64,000 nt of DNA from Pseudomonas sp. PA15(2017) (GCF_001945395.1 NZ_MSXV01000052.1:124001-188000); one strand, 5' to 3'; numbered from the stretch's first letter, positions 7,271 to 16,809 are shown. The notes: generated by a model from the letters alone, not told the origin. Made by a program: numbers and translations.

Positions 7271-7507
7271 ATGACTCAAGATGCCAGCTCCGTCACCTCC
7301 TACGAACAATTGGGCGCGCGGGTTTCCCGCGCCATCAACGCGCCCGCCGCGCAGCGCTCCCGCTCGGCAGTGCTGCTGCGCGCCGAGGGCGACAGCCCTG
7401 AAGACTGGTCGCGCATCCTCGATGAGATAGCCGAGAACGACAACGTGACCATCGCCTGGCGCGACGATGGCGTGCAGTTGTTCTGGACGGTGCCTGCCGA
7501 GGATTGA
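7271..7507 (+). CDS. DUF1654 family protein, probably SOS-regulated
   Basis: This 78-residue protein matches the Pseudomonas-typical DUF1654 family, seen in the segments SYEQLGARVSRAIN, EDWSRILDEIAENDNV and a C-terminal DDGVQLFW. No biochemical function is known to me for the family. No signal peptide or membrane segment is present. The gene stands alone between a sensor kinase and a convergent chemoreceptor gene. A perfect LexA-type box just upstream suggests induction by DNA damage. Confidence 0.8.
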   Translation: MTQDASSVTSYEQLGARVSRAINAPAAQRSRSAVLLRAEGDSPEDWSRILDEIAENDNVTIAWRDDGVQLFWTVPAED

Positions 7508-7543
7508 GCGCGGCCTGACGAGCGCCAATGGCTACTCGTCAGG

Positions 7544-8860
7544 TCAGGTGGCCACCTGGCTGGAGAACTGGCTGACCGCCGCGACCACGCCTTTGGCATC
7601 TTCCTGAATGTCCTGGATCACCGTATCGGAGTCGCTGGCCATTGTCAGTGCCTGCCCGGCCAACTCGCGGCTTTGTGTGATCACGTCGACCGCGCTGGAG
7701 GCCAGCGCCTGATTTTGCTGCACCACGGCGACGATTTCCTTGGTGGCTTTGGAAGTGCGCGAAGCGAGCTGGCGCACCTCATCGGCCACCACGGCAAAGC
7801 CGCGGCCCTGCTCACCGGCGCGGGCCGCTTCGATGGCGGCGTTGAGGGCCAGAAGATTGGTCTGATCAGCGATCCCGCTGATTGCCGTGACGATGGATTC
7901 GACCAGCCTGCCCTGCTCGTCCAACGCCTGAATACTCTGGGTGGCGCTTTGCATCGCACTGGCCAGGCGATGCAGCACCTCGACGGTATCGCGGATGACC
8001 TCACGGCCCTTGCTGGCGCTGGCATCGGTTTGCAGAGACGTGCTGTACGCCAGGTTGGCGGCGTTGGCGACGGCTTGCTCCAGATTCACCTGCTCGGTGA
8101 TGACAGTGGCGAACTTGACCACTTTGTAGAGTTTGCCGTGCAGATCGATGATGGGGTTGTAGGTCGCCTCCAGCCAGACGTCGCGACCGGCGCTGTCGAT
8201 GCGCTTGAAGCGGTCGACCACGAACTCGCCACGGCGCAGGCGCTCCCAGAACTGGCGGTAGCCTTCCGACGCGGCCTCCTCGCTGGTGCAGAACATGCGG
8301 TGGTGCTTGCCGACCACCTGCGCCAGGTTGTAGCCCATGCCGCGCAGGAACAGGTCGTTGGCGGTAATTACCGTACCATCGAGGTTGAACTCGATCACCG
8401 CCGTGGAACGCAGTAGCGCCTTGACCAGGCTTTCGTGCTCCAGGGAAGCCTCGATGGTGCGGGTCAGGTTGTTGGAATGGATCACCAGTCGCTGCTTGCC
8501 GGTCAGGTGATCGCTCATGGGCACCACCACCGAACGCAGCCATACATGACGGCCATCCTTGCCGAACAAACGCAGCGCACCACTGAAATGGCGGCGTTCC
8601 TTGATCGCGGACAAGGCGCGGGCCTGGTGCGGGTCGCGGGCCAGGTCCGACGGTAACAACTGGGACAACGGCTGCCCTTCGACATCACCAGCACGGTAGC
8701 CAAGCTCGCGTTGAAACAACTCGTTGACCCGTTCGATACGACCATCGGCATCCAGCTCGATGATGATCATTTCCTTGTCGAGATTCTCCCTTATCTCTTC
8801 CTGCATGGCTAAGCGAGCTTCTAGCTGCTTGTTGATCTGTTTGAGGTGAGAGTTGAACAC
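7544..8860 (-). CDS. Soluble PAS-PAS methyl-accepting chemotaxis protein (BdlA/Aer-like)
   Basis: This 438-residue chemoreceptor has no membrane segment. Two PAS domains (about residues 25-140 and 150-260) would bind a small ligand, heme or flavin. A signalling domain follows with the highly conserved hairpin tip (GIADQTNLLALNAAIEAARAG, split here as GIADQTNLLALN and AAIEAARAGEQGRGFAVV), which contacts CheA and CheW. The two-PAS plus MCP layout and the length match BdlA, which controls biofilm dispersal in P. aeruginosa. The start is taken as GTG at 8860 with GGAG upstream. The frame is open a further 330 bases, but that extension has no conserved features. Orthology to BdlA is inferred from architecture. 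Confidence 0.8.
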   Translation of the reverse strand: MFNSHLKQINKQLEARLAMQEEIRENLDKEMIIIELDADGRIERVNELFQRELGYRAGDVEGQPLSQLLPSDLARDPHQARALSAIKERRHFSGALRLFGKDGRHVWLRSVVVPMSDHLTGKQRLVIHSNNLTRTIEASLEHESLVKALLRSTAVIEFNLDGTVITANDLFLRGMGYNLAQVVGKHHRMFCTSEEAASEGYRQFWERLRRGEFVVDRFKRIDSAGRDVWLEATYNPIIDLHGKLYKVVKFATVITEQVNLEQAVANAANLAYSTSLQTDASASKGREVIRDTVEVLHRLASAMQSATQSIQALDEQGRLVESIVTAISGIADQTNLLALNAAIEAARAGEQGRGFAVVADEVRQLASRTSKATKEIVAVVQQNQALASSAVDVITQSRELAGQALTMASDSDTVIQDIQEDAKGVVAAVSQFSSQVAT

Positions 8861-9291
8861 GGCAAGGACTCCAGGGTAGATACCATTTGATCGGCTTGGC
8901 ATGAGGAAACTTGAAGCGCGAGAAAAGCCCGCTAACAGTAGCCCGAGACAGCTTGCGCCGTCCTTGTAAGCAGACGACAAATCTCCCTGTGCCGCCCAGA
9001 CACTTCCTGACCAGCTGGCCAAAAAAACCTGAACACCCCGCGCCGCTTCGCTGTCGGACTTTTCGAGAAGTTCCACAACGCCGCTCAATAGTTTGTTGCA
9101 ATGCATTGCGGCAGCCGGAATTGCGTTCTGGGACCGCTCACGACGACATGGTGTCAGGCCGAAAACCATTATTTCAAGGCGGCCAAGCAATCGACACCGG
9201 TCGTGGATGTCCGTGCATCCGCATGCCGCCTTCGGGTGGTCCCCAGACAGCCTGAGCCGGGCAGTGGATGCCCGGCGTTCGAGGAGTTCCC
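8861..9291. promoter_or_regulatory. Divergent promoter region between chemoreceptor and dehydrogenase operon
   Basis: This 431-base gap has no convincing gene. It should hold the promoters of both divergent units. A perfect eight-base-pair hairpin (GCCGGGCA, five-base loop, TGCCCGGC; 9256-9276) sits just before the GAGGAG ribosome binding site of the dehydrogenase operon and could affect its translation. Confidence 0.4.
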
Positions 9292-10032
9292 ATGTCCAAA
9301 GAAGCCCCGCGGGGTTTGAGCCGGCGCTCGCTGCTCAAGGCCTCGGCCACCACCGTGGCAGCCGGCGTCGCCGCCAGCGCCCAGGCCGCCACCGTCAGCG
9401 GCGTGCCGCAGTGGCTGCCGTTCGACCATAACGGCCCGCTGCATTACGACGCCAAGGGCTGGCAGTTCCTGACCACCGAGGAGGCCCGCGAAGTCGAGGC
9501 CATCGTCGAGCAACTGATCCCGGCGGACGAATTGTCGCCCAGTGGCAAGGAGGCCGGTTGCGCGGTGTTCATCGACCGCCAGCTGGCGGGCCACTACGGC
9601 ACCTATGAACGCCTCTATCAGCAGGGCCCGTTCGTGCCCGACATCGAGCCGGGCTCCGAGCAACTGCCCCGCGAGCGCTATCGCCTCGGTCTCGAGCAAC
9701 TGGGCAAACATTGCCAGCAGGCGTTCGGCAAACGCTTCAGCGAGCTGGACGGTGCGCAGCGCGACGAGGTGCTCAAGGGCCTGGAGTCGGGCGAGATCGC
9801 CTTCGAGAACATCGAAGCCAAGGTGCTCTTCACCCAGGTGCTGCAGAACACCATGGAAGGCTTCTTCGCCGACCCGATCTACGGCGGCAACCGCGACATG
9901 GTGAGCTGGAGGATGCTCGGCTTCCCTGGTGCGCGTTACGACTATCGCCCCTACATCGACCGGCACAACGAAAAGCTGGATCTGGTACCGCTGTCGATCA
10001 TCGGCAGCTCCGCGTGGAATCGAAAAGGATGA
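9292..10032 (+). CDS. Gluconate 2-dehydrogenase-type small subunit (subunit 3), Tat-exported
   Basis: This 246-residue protein belongs to the gluconate 2-dehydrogenase subunit 3 family. It opens with a twin-arginine signal (LSRRSLLKAS, then a hydrophobic Ala/Val stretch ending near AQAA, residue 32), so it should be exported folded and carry its FAD partner with it. The conserved family core follows, including the region around FADPIYGGNRDMVSW. The ATG at 9292 is preceded by GAGGAG. It is the first gene of a three-gene operon with a GMC flavoprotein and a multi-heme cytochrome c. Such complexes oxidise gluconate or related sugar acids and alcohols in the periplasm and pass electrons to ubiquinone. 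The exact substrate cannot be told from sequence. Confidence 0.85.
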   Translation: MSKEAPRGLSRRSLLKASATTVAAGVAASAQAATVSGVPQWLPFDHNGPLHYDAKGWQFLTTEEAREVEAIVEQLIPADELSPSGKEAGCAVFIDRQLAGHYGTYERLYQQGPFVPDIEPGSEQLPRERYRLGLEQLGKHCQQAFGKRFSELDGAQRDEVLKGLESGEIAFENIEAKVLFTQVLQNTMEGFFADPIYGGNRDMVSWRMLGFPGARYDYRPYIDRHNEKLDLVPLSIIGSSAWNRKG

Positions 10033-10037
10033 GCGGC

Positions 10038-11801
10038 ATGGCCAAGAAACTTCCTGCAACCGACGTGGTGGTGGTGGGGCTCGGCTGGGCCGGCTCGATC
10101 ATCGCCAAGGAACTGGCCGACGAAGGCCTGCGCGTGGTCGGCTTCGAACGCGGCGCCTGGCGTGACACGGCGAGCGACTTCAATATCGCCTCGGTGGCCG
10201 ACGAGCTGCGCTACGTATCGCGCCAGGAGCTGATGCTGCGCACCCGGCAGAACACCTGCACGCTGCGCAACAAGCCCAGCGAAACCGCGTTGCCGATGCG
10301 CACCTGGGGCTCGTTCCACCCCGGCAACGGCACCGGCGGCGCCGGCAACCACTGGGCCGGCATCACCTTTCGCTTCCAGCCCGAGGAATTTCGCCTCAAG
10401 AGCCATCTCACCGAGCGCTACGGCAGCCAGGCCATCGAAGGCCTGACCCTGCAGGACTGGGGCACCACCTGGGAAGAGATGGAGCCGCACTACGACGCCT
10501 TCGACCGCGTGGCGGGCATCTCCGGCAAGGCCGGCAATATCGGCGGGAAAATCATCGAGGGCGGCAACCCGTTCGAGGGCGCGCGCTCGCGGGAATACCC
10601 CAACCCGCCAACCAAGCAGACCTACGCCCCCACGCTGTTCGCCGAAGCGGCGCGCAACATGGGCTACAAACCGTTCCCGGTGCCCTCAGCGCTGGCCTCC
10701 CAGGGCTATACCAACCAGTACGGCGTGACCATGGGGCCGTGTACCTTCTGCGGCTTCTGCACCAACTACGGGTGCGCCAACTATTCCAAGGCCAGCGCCA
10801 TTGTCAACGTGCTGCCGGCGCTGGTGCGCATGCCCAACTTCACCGCCAACACCCACTGCGAGGTGCTGGAAGTGACCAAGGACGGCACCGGCAAGCGCGC
10901 CACCGGCATCGTCTACGTCGACGCCAACGGCGAGAGGTGGGAGCAGCCGGCCGACATCGTCGTGGTGGCCGCCTTCACCTTCGAGAACGTGCGTCTGATG
11001 CTGCTCTCCGGCATCGGCGAGCCGTACGACCCGATCAGCAATACTGGCACCACCGGCCGCAACTACGCCTACCAGACGGCCAACAACGTGCAGTTGTTCT
11101 TCGATGACAAGAACTTCAACCCCTTCATCGGTGGTGGCGCCATCGGCATGGGCATCGACGAATTCAACAACGACAACTTCGACCACGCCGGCCTGGGCTT
11201 CGTTGGCGGCGGCAGCACCCGGGTGACGCCCATCGGCGCGGCGCCGATCAACTCGCGCCCGGTACCGCCCGGCACGCCCAAGTGGGGCAAGGAATGGAAG
11301 AAGGCCACGGCGCAGTATTACGCCGCGAGCATGTCCATCGGCTGCGAAGCGAGCAACTACAGCGCGCGTACCAACTACCTGTCGCTCGACCCGACCTACA
11401 AGGACCCCCACGGCCGGCCGCTGCTGCGCATCACCTTCGACTTCACCGAAAACGACCTGCGCATGGCCCAGTACGTGACCGACAAGACCGCCGAGATCGC
11501 CAAGGCGCTGAACCCCAAGATGATGTTCGCCAGCCCGCGCAAGGGGCCGTGGTCGAACACCTCCTATCAGTCGTCCCACGTGGTCGGCGGCTTCGTGATG
11601 GGCGCCGACCCGGCGACCAGCTCGGTGAACAAGCACCTGCAGGTGTGGGGTGTGCCCAACCTGTTCGTGGTCGGCGCTTCGGCGTTCCCGCAGAACCCCG
11701 GCTACAACCCCACCGGCACCGTCGGCGCGCTGGCCTTCAAGGCCGCCCACGCGATTCGTACCCAGTACCTCAAGCGCCCCGGGGAGATGATCAACGTATG
11801 A
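10038..11801 (+). CDS. Gluconate 2-dehydrogenase-type FAD subunit (GMC oxidoreductase)
   Basis: This 587-residue flavoprotein is the catalytic subunit. The N-terminal Rossmann motif VVGLGWAGSIIAKEL (about residues 12-26) binds FAD. A cysteine-rich stretch CTFCGFCTNYGC near residue 236 is typical of this GMC branch and may hold an iron-sulfur cluster. The C-terminal GMC signature HVVGGFVMG and the conserved NPTGTVGALAF segment complete the fold. It has no signal peptide, as expected if it travels with the Tat-exported small subunit. The ATG at 10038 has AAGGA eight bases upstream; an earlier in-frame ATG at 10029 overlaps the stop of the first gene. The next gene overlaps its stop by ATGA, indicating translational coupling. 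Confidence 0.88.
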   Translation: MAKKLPATDVVVVGLGWAGSIIAKELADEGLRVVGFERGAWRDTASDFNIASVADELRYVSRQELMLRTRQNTCTLRNKPSETALPMRTWGSFHPGNGTGGAGNHWAGITFRFQPEEFRLKSHLTERYGSQAIEGLTLQDWGTTWEEMEPHYDAFDRVAGISGKAGNIGGKIIEGGNPFEGARSREYPNPPTKQTYAPTLFAEAARNMGYKPFPVPSALASQGYTNQYGVTMGPCTFCGFCTNYGCANYSKASAIVNVLPALVRMPNFTANTHCEVLEVTKDGTGKRATGIVYVDANGERWEQPADIVVVAAFTFENVRLMLLSGIGEPYDPISNTGTTGRNYAYQTANNVQLFFDDKNFNPFIGGGAIGMGIDEFNNDNFDHAGLGFVGGGSTRVTPIGAAPINSRPVPPGTPKWGKEWKKATAQYYAASMSIGCEASNYSARTNYLSLDPTYKDPHGRPLLRITFDFTENDLRMAQYVTDKTAEIAKALNPKMMFASPRKGPWSNTSYQSSHVVGGFVMGADPATSSVNKHLQVWGVPNLFVVGASAFPQNPGYNPTGTVGALAFKAAHAIRTQYLKRPGEMINV

Positions 11802-13024
11802 AGACTCTCCTCAGCGTCAGCTTCGCGCTGCTGGCCACCGCCAGCGCCGGCGCCCATGCGGTCGGCGGCCAGGACTCCTACGAACTGGTGGAGAAAGGCC
11901 GCTATATCTCCACCCTGGGTGACTGCACGGCCTGCCACACCATTCCCGGCAAGCCGCTGTTCTCCGGTGGCGTGGCCATCGATACGCCGTTCGGCACGCT
12001 GCTGGGCGCCAACATCACCCCGGATCAGCAAACCGGCATCGGTCGCTGGAACTTCGAGGAGTTCGAGGCCAGCATGGCCCGCGGTCACCGCCGCGACGGC
12101 AAGCAGCTCTACCCGGCCATGCCCTACGCCGCGTACACCAAGGTCACCCGCGAAGATAACCAGGCCCTGTGGGCCTACCTGCGCACCATCGAGCCGGTAC
12201 ACAACGAGGTGGAAACCAACCAGTTGCCCTTTCCCTTCAGCATGCGCCTGAACATGCAGGTGTGGAACTGGCTCAACTTCACCGAAGGCGAATTCAAGCC
12301 CGAAGCGGACAAGAGCGCGCAGTGGAACCGTGGCGCCTACCTGGTACAGGGCCTCGGTCACTGTGGCAGCTGCCACACGCCGAAAAACCTGATCGGCGGC
12401 GACAAGAACGCCGAATTTCTGCAGGGCGGCAACCTGCAGGGCTGGATGGCGCCCAACATCACCGGTACCGCGCATATCGGCCTGGGCGACTGGAGCGAGG
12501 CGGACATCGTTCAGTACCTGAAGACCGGCGCCAACCGCTACGACATCGCCTCCGGGCCGATGGCCGAAGCGGTCGAGCACTCCACCCAGCACTGGCGTGA
12601 TGACGACCTGATGGCGGTGGCCGTTTACCTCAAGGACCTCGACCACGAGCACGACAAGCCCGAGCCGCTGGCCGCCACTGACGCGGTAATGAAAGCCGGC
12701 GGCGCGATCTACGCCGACCGCTGTTCGGGCTGCCACACGCCAAACGGTGAAGGCATCGCCACGCTGTTCCCGAAATTGGCCAATGCGCCGCTGGTCAATG
12801 CCGGGGACGCCGCCTCGATGATTCGCGTGGTATTGGCCGGCAACCGTGCCGTGAGTACCGAAGCCGCGCCCACCGGCCCGGCGATGCCGGCCTTCGCCTG
12901 GAACCTGTCGGACGAAAACGTCGCCGATGTGCTGACCTACATCCGCAACAGCTGGGGCAACGCCGCCGCGTCGATCAGTGCCGACGAAGTGCGCAAGCAG
13001 CGCGCGGCCCTGCAGAGCGAATAA
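11798..13024 (+). CDS. Tri-heme cytochrome c subunit of the gluconate 2-dehydrogenase-type complex
   Basis: This 408-residue periplasmic cytochrome has a Sec signal peptide (about residues 1-20) and three heme c attachment sites: CTACH, CGSCH and CSGCH. It is the electron-transfer subunit that passes electrons from the FAD subunit to quinone, as in membrane-bound gluconate and alcohol dehydrogenases. The C-terminal segment lacks a clear membrane anchor in the translation. Its ATG overlaps the stop of the FAD subunit gene (ATGA). Order and spacing of the three genes make a complete dehydrogenase operon. Confidence 0.88.
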   Translation: MKTLLSVSFALLATASAGAHAVGGQDSYELVEKGRYISTLGDCTACHTIPGKPLFSGGVAIDTPFGTLLGANITPDQQTGIGRWNFEEFEASMARGHRRDGKQLYPAMPYAAYTKVTREDNQALWAYLRTIEPVHNEVETNQLPFPFSMRLNMQVWNWLNFTEGEFKPEADKSAQWNRGAYLVQGLGHCGSCHTPKNLIGGDKNAEFLQGGNLQGWMAPNITGTAHIGLGDWSEADIVQYLKTGANRYDIASGPMAEAVEHSTQHWRDDDLMAVAVYLKDLDHEHDKPEPLAATDAVMKAGGAIYADRCSGCHTPNGEGIATLFPKLANAPLVNAGDAASMIRVVLAGNRAVSTEAAPTGPAMPAFAWNLSDENVADVLTYIRNSWGNAAASISADEVRKQRAALQSE

Positions 13025-13046
13025 GGCTGCCGGGAAAATCGCCGAT

Positions 13047-13087
13047 GGCCTGCAGCGTCAGGCCCTCGGCGACGCTCGCTGCAGGCC
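13047..13087. repeat. Inverted repeat downstream of the dehydrogenase operon
   Basis: GGCCTGCAGCG (13047-13057) and its reverse complement (13077-13087) flank 19 bases. There is no T-run, so it is a hairpin that may protect the mRNA end rather than a classic terminator. Confidence 0.4.
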
Positions 13088-13158
13088 GGCGTAACTGGTG
13101 CGATAATCGGCGTCCTTCAGGGGCCGGTGACCAAGCCCCGCGACGCAGGAACGACACC

Positions 13159-13644
13159 ATGAAAAATTCACAGCGTGGCTCTGGCCACCTGTTCAGCCTG
13201 ATGGTTCTCGGGCTCATTGTCTGGGGGGCTTACGTCACCCTTTACGTGCCCTACGAGCACCGTAAATCGATGGACGCCTTTCGCAGCAACCCGCCCGCGG
13301 TAAGCCCGGCGAAGATGGCGGTGATCGATACCTACAAGACCAGGCCGACACCGACCCAACTGCCCCACGGGCTGTATACCGGCAAGGCCGAGCAGGACGG
13401 CTATCCGATGACCATCAGCTTCGCCTTCGGCGACGGCCAGGTCATCACCAAGAAAGCCCGTATCAAGACCTACGAATTCACCGGCACCGCCCGCTATACC
13501 CTCGACGGCGCGGTGATGACCTTCAGCGACATCGAGGGTGATGCCGTGCTATTTCCGCAGCAGGGCGAGCCGCTGGAAGTGATCAGCGACACCGAGGTAC
13601 ATATCCCCGGCCCGGACAAACCACTGGTGCTGACTCGCCAGTAG
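13159..13644 (+). CDS. Hypothetical membrane-anchored protein
   Basis: This 161-residue protein has one N-terminal membrane segment (about residues 11-32) and a soluble remainder likely in the periplasm. The C-terminal half alternates short beta-like segments and ends PDKPLVLTRQ. I do not recognise a family. The start at 13159 has AGGA eight bases upstream. It follows the dehydrogenase operon by 134 bases, with an inverted repeat between, so it is probably a separate unit. Confidence 0.6.
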   Translation: MKNSQRGSGHLFSLMVLGLIVWGAYVTLYVPYEHRKSMDAFRSNPPAVSPAKMAVIDTYKTRPTPTQLPHGLYTGKAEQDGYPMTISFAFGDGQVITKKARIKTYEFTGTARYTLDGAVMTFSDIEGDAVLFPQQGEPLEVISDTEVHIPGPDKPLVLTRQ

Positions 13645-13656
13645 ATCCAACGGCGA

Positions 13657-13839
13657 TCAGGAGTCGCCGTCGCGCTCGCGTTCGATCAGTTGGGCCACCT
13701 TGGCCGCTGCTTCCGTCTCACTGGCGAAGAAGTGCTGCTGATCATCGCCAGTGACCACCTGGAAGATTTCTTCATCGCCCAGGTGCCGGTGCTCTTCGGG
13801 TATGTCGCTGCCCTGCAGTTTCTTCAATCTCACGGCCAT
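13657..13839 (-). CDS. Small hypothetical protein
   Basis: This 60-residue acidic protein starts at the ATG at 13839, preceded by AGGAG at nine bases. The sequence has a polar, charged character (GDEEIFQVVTGDDQQHFFASETEAAAKVAQLIERE) with a likely C-terminal helix and no export signal; the quoted region spans about residues 21-55 and is given only in part by its pattern. I recognise no family. It converges on the gene at 13159-13644. A longer upstream frame exists but lacks a good start site. Confidence 0.5.
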   Translation of the reverse strand: MAVRLKKLQGSDIPEEHRHLGDEEIFQVVTGDDQQHFFASETEAAAKVAQLIERERDGDS

Positions 13840-14091
13840 CGCGGCGCACTCCTGATTGGTAGCCCTGCAGCTATGACCGACCGGCATCTGGCGAAGTGCT
13901 GGGTAAATTTCGGGTCGCTCGCCGCATGTGAGGCCGGCATCGAATGGGCAAATACGGGTTTGCGGTCGATGATTGGGCACGCACCATGACCTTGCGCCTG
14001 GCACGATGAAGTCGCTCAGAGCCTGTTCACGATCTTTCGACGCGGCATCGAAGAGGCCATTACGAGGCAGGAGCGGACACTCAGCGATTGC

Positions 14092-14176
14092 GTAGGAGGG
14101 GCCGGGCGGCGATCCGCTTTAGCCGCGAGCTTTTTATTAAGGCAAACAAAGCGCTCGGGGCTAAAGCCCCTCCTAC
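14092..14176. repeat. Pseudomonas-type dispersed palindromic repeat
   Basis: GTAGGAGGGG at 14092-14101 and its reverse complement CCCCTCCTAC at 14167-14176 enclose an 85-base unit that also contains GCTTTAGCCGCGAGC and GGGGCTAAAGCC. This is the GTAGGAG...CTCCTAC pattern common as intergenic repeats in Pseudomonas. It lies just downstream of the hybrid kinase gene ending at 14209. Confidence 0.6.
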
Positions 14177-14208
14177 AAGTTACCTCGAGCCGAGGGATCG
14201 TGAACAAC

Positions 14209-16677
14209 TCAGTCGCGGGCCACGGCGCGCTGGATCGCCCCGGCCAGGATGCGCGACAGCTGCTCCACCGAATACGGTTTGTGCAAAAGCTCGAAGCCGT
14301 GGCTGCCCTGCTGCGCCAGCACCTCGCTGTAGCCGGAAGTGAGCACCACCGGCAGCAAAGGATGGTTGCGGTGGATTGCCTTGGCCAGGTCGATACCGTT
14401 CATGCCGGGCATCACCACATCGGAAAACACCACGTCGAAACGCCGCTCCGTATCGCTCAGGCACGCCAGCGCCTGCTCGGCGCTGGTGGTCAACGTGGGC
14501 TGGTAGGCGAGTTCGAGCAGCGCGCTGACGCAGAAGCTGCCGACGTCGGGATTGTCCTCGACGACCAGCACCCGGGTGCCATGGGCGCCGTCCAGCGGTT
14601 GCGGCTCGGCCAGCCTGGCACGAGAAGACGGCCGCGCCGCGACCCGCGGCAGGTACAGCGTGAACGTGGTGCCCTCGCCCACCACGCTGTCGACCATGAT
14701 CTCGCCACCCGACTGCTTGGCGAAGCCGAATACCTGGGACAGACCCAGGCCGGTGCCCTTGCCCAGTTCCTTGGTGGTGAAGAACGGCTCGAAGATCGCC
14801 TCCAGATGCTCCGCCTCGATGCCCGTGCCGTTATCGGTGATGGACACGGCGACGAAATCGCCATTCACTGCAGCGCCCATGCGGCCTGCCGGAATCTGCG
14901 TGCAGGGCTTGACGCGAATCTGGATACGCCCGGCACCGTTGAGCGAGTCGCGGGCGTTGAGCGCCATGTTGACGATGGCTGTGTCGAACTGGTTGGCATC
15001 GGCATAGACGTGGCACGGCTGGCTGGGCATCTGCAAGGCGAGCTCGATGCGCGTGCCATTCAGGGTTTCCAGCATGTCGGTCAGCGCGCGCAGGCTTTCG
15101 CCCACCGCGAACACTTCCGGGCGCAGGGTCTGGCGCCTGGCGAAGGACAGCAGTTGCCCGGTCAGCCGCGAAGCACGGTCGACCGTATCGGAAATCGCCT
15201 CGATGTAGCGCAGCCGTTTCTGCTCCGGCAGGCCGGGGCGCTTGAGCAGGTCGCTGGACGACTTGATAACCGTGAGCAGGTTGTTGAAGTCGTGGGCGAC
15301 ACCCCCGGTGAGCTGGCCGACCGCCTCGAGCTTCTGCGCCTGGCGCAGGGCTGACTGAGTACGTTCCAGCTCCAGCTGTGAGCGAAGCTGCTCGGTGATG
15401 TCGTGGGCGAAATGGAAGGCGCCGATCACCTGGTCGTCGGCATCGTGCAGCGGCGTATAGGCGAGCTCGTAGCTGCGCCGCTCGCCGTTGGGCTGGCCAT
15501 ATTCGGCCGCCACGCGAAAGGTTTCACCGCGCAAGGCACGCTGCATGTAGGTGCGCAGGCCCTGGCCCTGCTCCGAGGTGACCAGATCGGGCAGCACTTC
15601 GCCGCCCTGCACGGCAACGCCGTAGAGCTCCTGCATGGCGCGGGCGTGGGCCTGGTTGAAGGCGATTTGTCGGCACTCGGTGTCGAAGATGCAGATGGGC
15701 ACCGCGTTGGCCTCGATCACGTCGCGAAACAGGCGCAGCTTGGTGGTGCGTTCGACCACCTGCTGCTCCAGAGTCGCGTTGAGTTCGCGCAGCTGCGCTT
15801 CCCGCGCCTTGAGCGCCGCTTCGGCCTCCTTGCGGGCGCTGATGTCGGAGGCCGCACCCAGCCAACTGGTGACGGTGCCTTCGGCATCGAACATCGGCAC
15901 CGCGCGCACGTGGGCCCAGCCGGTGGTGCCATCCACACGATTGACCGGATGCTCGATGTGGTAAGTGCCCGTTTCGATGGCCCGAGCGATCTCCGCGCTG
16001 ACCATGTCCCGAGCTTCGGCCGGAATGTAATCGTCCAGCCAACTGCTGTTGGTGCTCTGCGTATCGGGGATGAAGTTGCCGCCATTGAGCTCGTGCAGCT
16101 GTGTCCAGTCGGCGCTGATATGAAAGCGCACCTCGGAGGACGAACGGATCAGCGCATCCAGGCGCTGTTCGCTGTCGCGCAGTGCCTGGGAGGCCTTGAC
16201 GTGCTGGGTGGTTTCCCGGGTAAAGCACAGTACGCCGGCGATCTGCCCGGCATCGTCACGCAACGGCGAGAACGAATAACTCCACCAGGTCTGCTCGGGT
16301 TCGCCACGTCGCGCCATCTCGATGGGCATATCGACGAAGCGTACCGCCTGCCCGTGGAGAGCCTCCTCGAGGGGCACGCGAACCGCCTCCCAGGCATCGG
16401 CCCACAGCACCGCCAGCGGCTGCCCGAGGGCATATGGCAAACGCGGCCCGAGAATCGGCCGGTAGGCATCGTTGTAGAAGAAGATCAGCTCCGGCCCCCA
16501 GACCAGGTACATGCTTTCCGGGGAGTCGAGCATCAGTTCCAGTGCACTGCACAGGGAGCGCGGCCATGCCGCCGGGGCGCCCAGCGGTGATGCCGTCCAG
16601 TCGTGATCACGGATCAGGGCACCGGTCTCGCCGCCGCCGATCAGAAACGCTCGTTGTTCCATGGGGTCCGCATTCAT
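14209..16677 (-). CDS. Multi-PAS hybrid sensor histidine kinase with C-terminal receiver
   Basis: This protein of about 822 residues has three PAS-type sensor domains, with a coiled-coil between the second and third. A kinase core follows with H-box VAHDFNNLLT near residue 465, N-box NMALNARDS, G1 DNGTGIE, F-box FEPFFTTKE and G2 GTGLGLSQV. It ends in a receiver domain with the phospho-acceptor aspartate in VVFSDVVMPGMNG. No membrane segment is seen, so it senses a cytosolic signal. The start is uncertain: ATG at 16677 and ATG at 16662 are both possible, and a TTG at 16707 extends the frame, but none has a strong ribosome binding site. Its N-terminal PAS resembles that of the kinase at 55334. 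Confidence 0.85.
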   Translation of the reverse strand: MNADPMEQRAFLIGGGETGALIRDHDWTASPLGAPAAWPRSLCSALELMLDSPESMYLVWGPELIFFYNDAYRPILGPRLPYALGQPLAVLWADAWEAVRVPLEEALHGQAVRFVDMPIEMARRGEPEQTWWSYSFSPLRDDAGQIAGVLCFTRETTQHVKASQALRDSEQRLDALIRSSSEVRFHISADWTQLHELNGGNFIPDTQSTNSSWLDDYIPAEARDMVSAEIARAIETGTYHIEHPVNRVDGTTGWAHVRAVPMFDAEGTVTSWLGAASDISARKEAEAALKAREAQLRELNATLEQQVVERTTKLRLFRDVIEANAVPICIFDTECRQIAFNQAHARAMQELYGVAVQGGEVLPDLVTSEQGQGLRTYMQRALRGETFRVAAEYGQPNGERRSYELAYTPLHDADDQVIGAFHFAHDITEQLRSQLELERTQSALRQAQKLEAVGQLTGGVAHDFNNLLTVIKSSSDLLKRPGLPEQKRLRYIEAISDTVDRASRLTGQLLSFARRQTLRPEVFAVGESLRALTDMLETLNGTRIELALQMPSQPCHVYADANQFDTAIVNMALNARDSLNGAGRIQIRVKPCTQIPAGRMGAAVNGDFVAVSITDNGTGIEAEHLEAIFEPFFTTKELGKGTGLGLSQVFGFAKQSGGEIMVDSVVGEGTTFTLYLPRVAARPSSRARLAEPQPLDGAHGTRVLVVEDNPDVGSFCVSALLELAYQPTLTTSAEQALACLSDTERRFDVVFSDVVMPGMNGIDLAKAIHRNHPLLPVVLTSGYSEVLAQQGSHGFELLHKPYSVEQLSRILAGAIQRAVARD

Positions 16678-16809
16678 ATCCAGTGCCGACGACGTTCGGG
16701 GGTACAAGCCGCTGCCACTTGGCCAGGAAACGGGCAGCGCGGATACAGAGTGCGCCGGATGGGGCGCAGTTCCGGTTATATCGATGTGGCGCCCCCGGCC
16801 AGGCTCGCC

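Noticed and set aside
8861..9190. N-terminal extension of the chemoreceptor by 110 codons
   Set aside because: The extension has no conserved features, and the GTG at 8860 has a better ribosome binding site and gives the expected BdlA-like length.
13159..13839. Toxin-antitoxin pair formed by the two small genes after the dehydrogenase operon
   Set aside because: The genes converge instead of sharing an operon, and neither resembles a known toxin or antitoxin.
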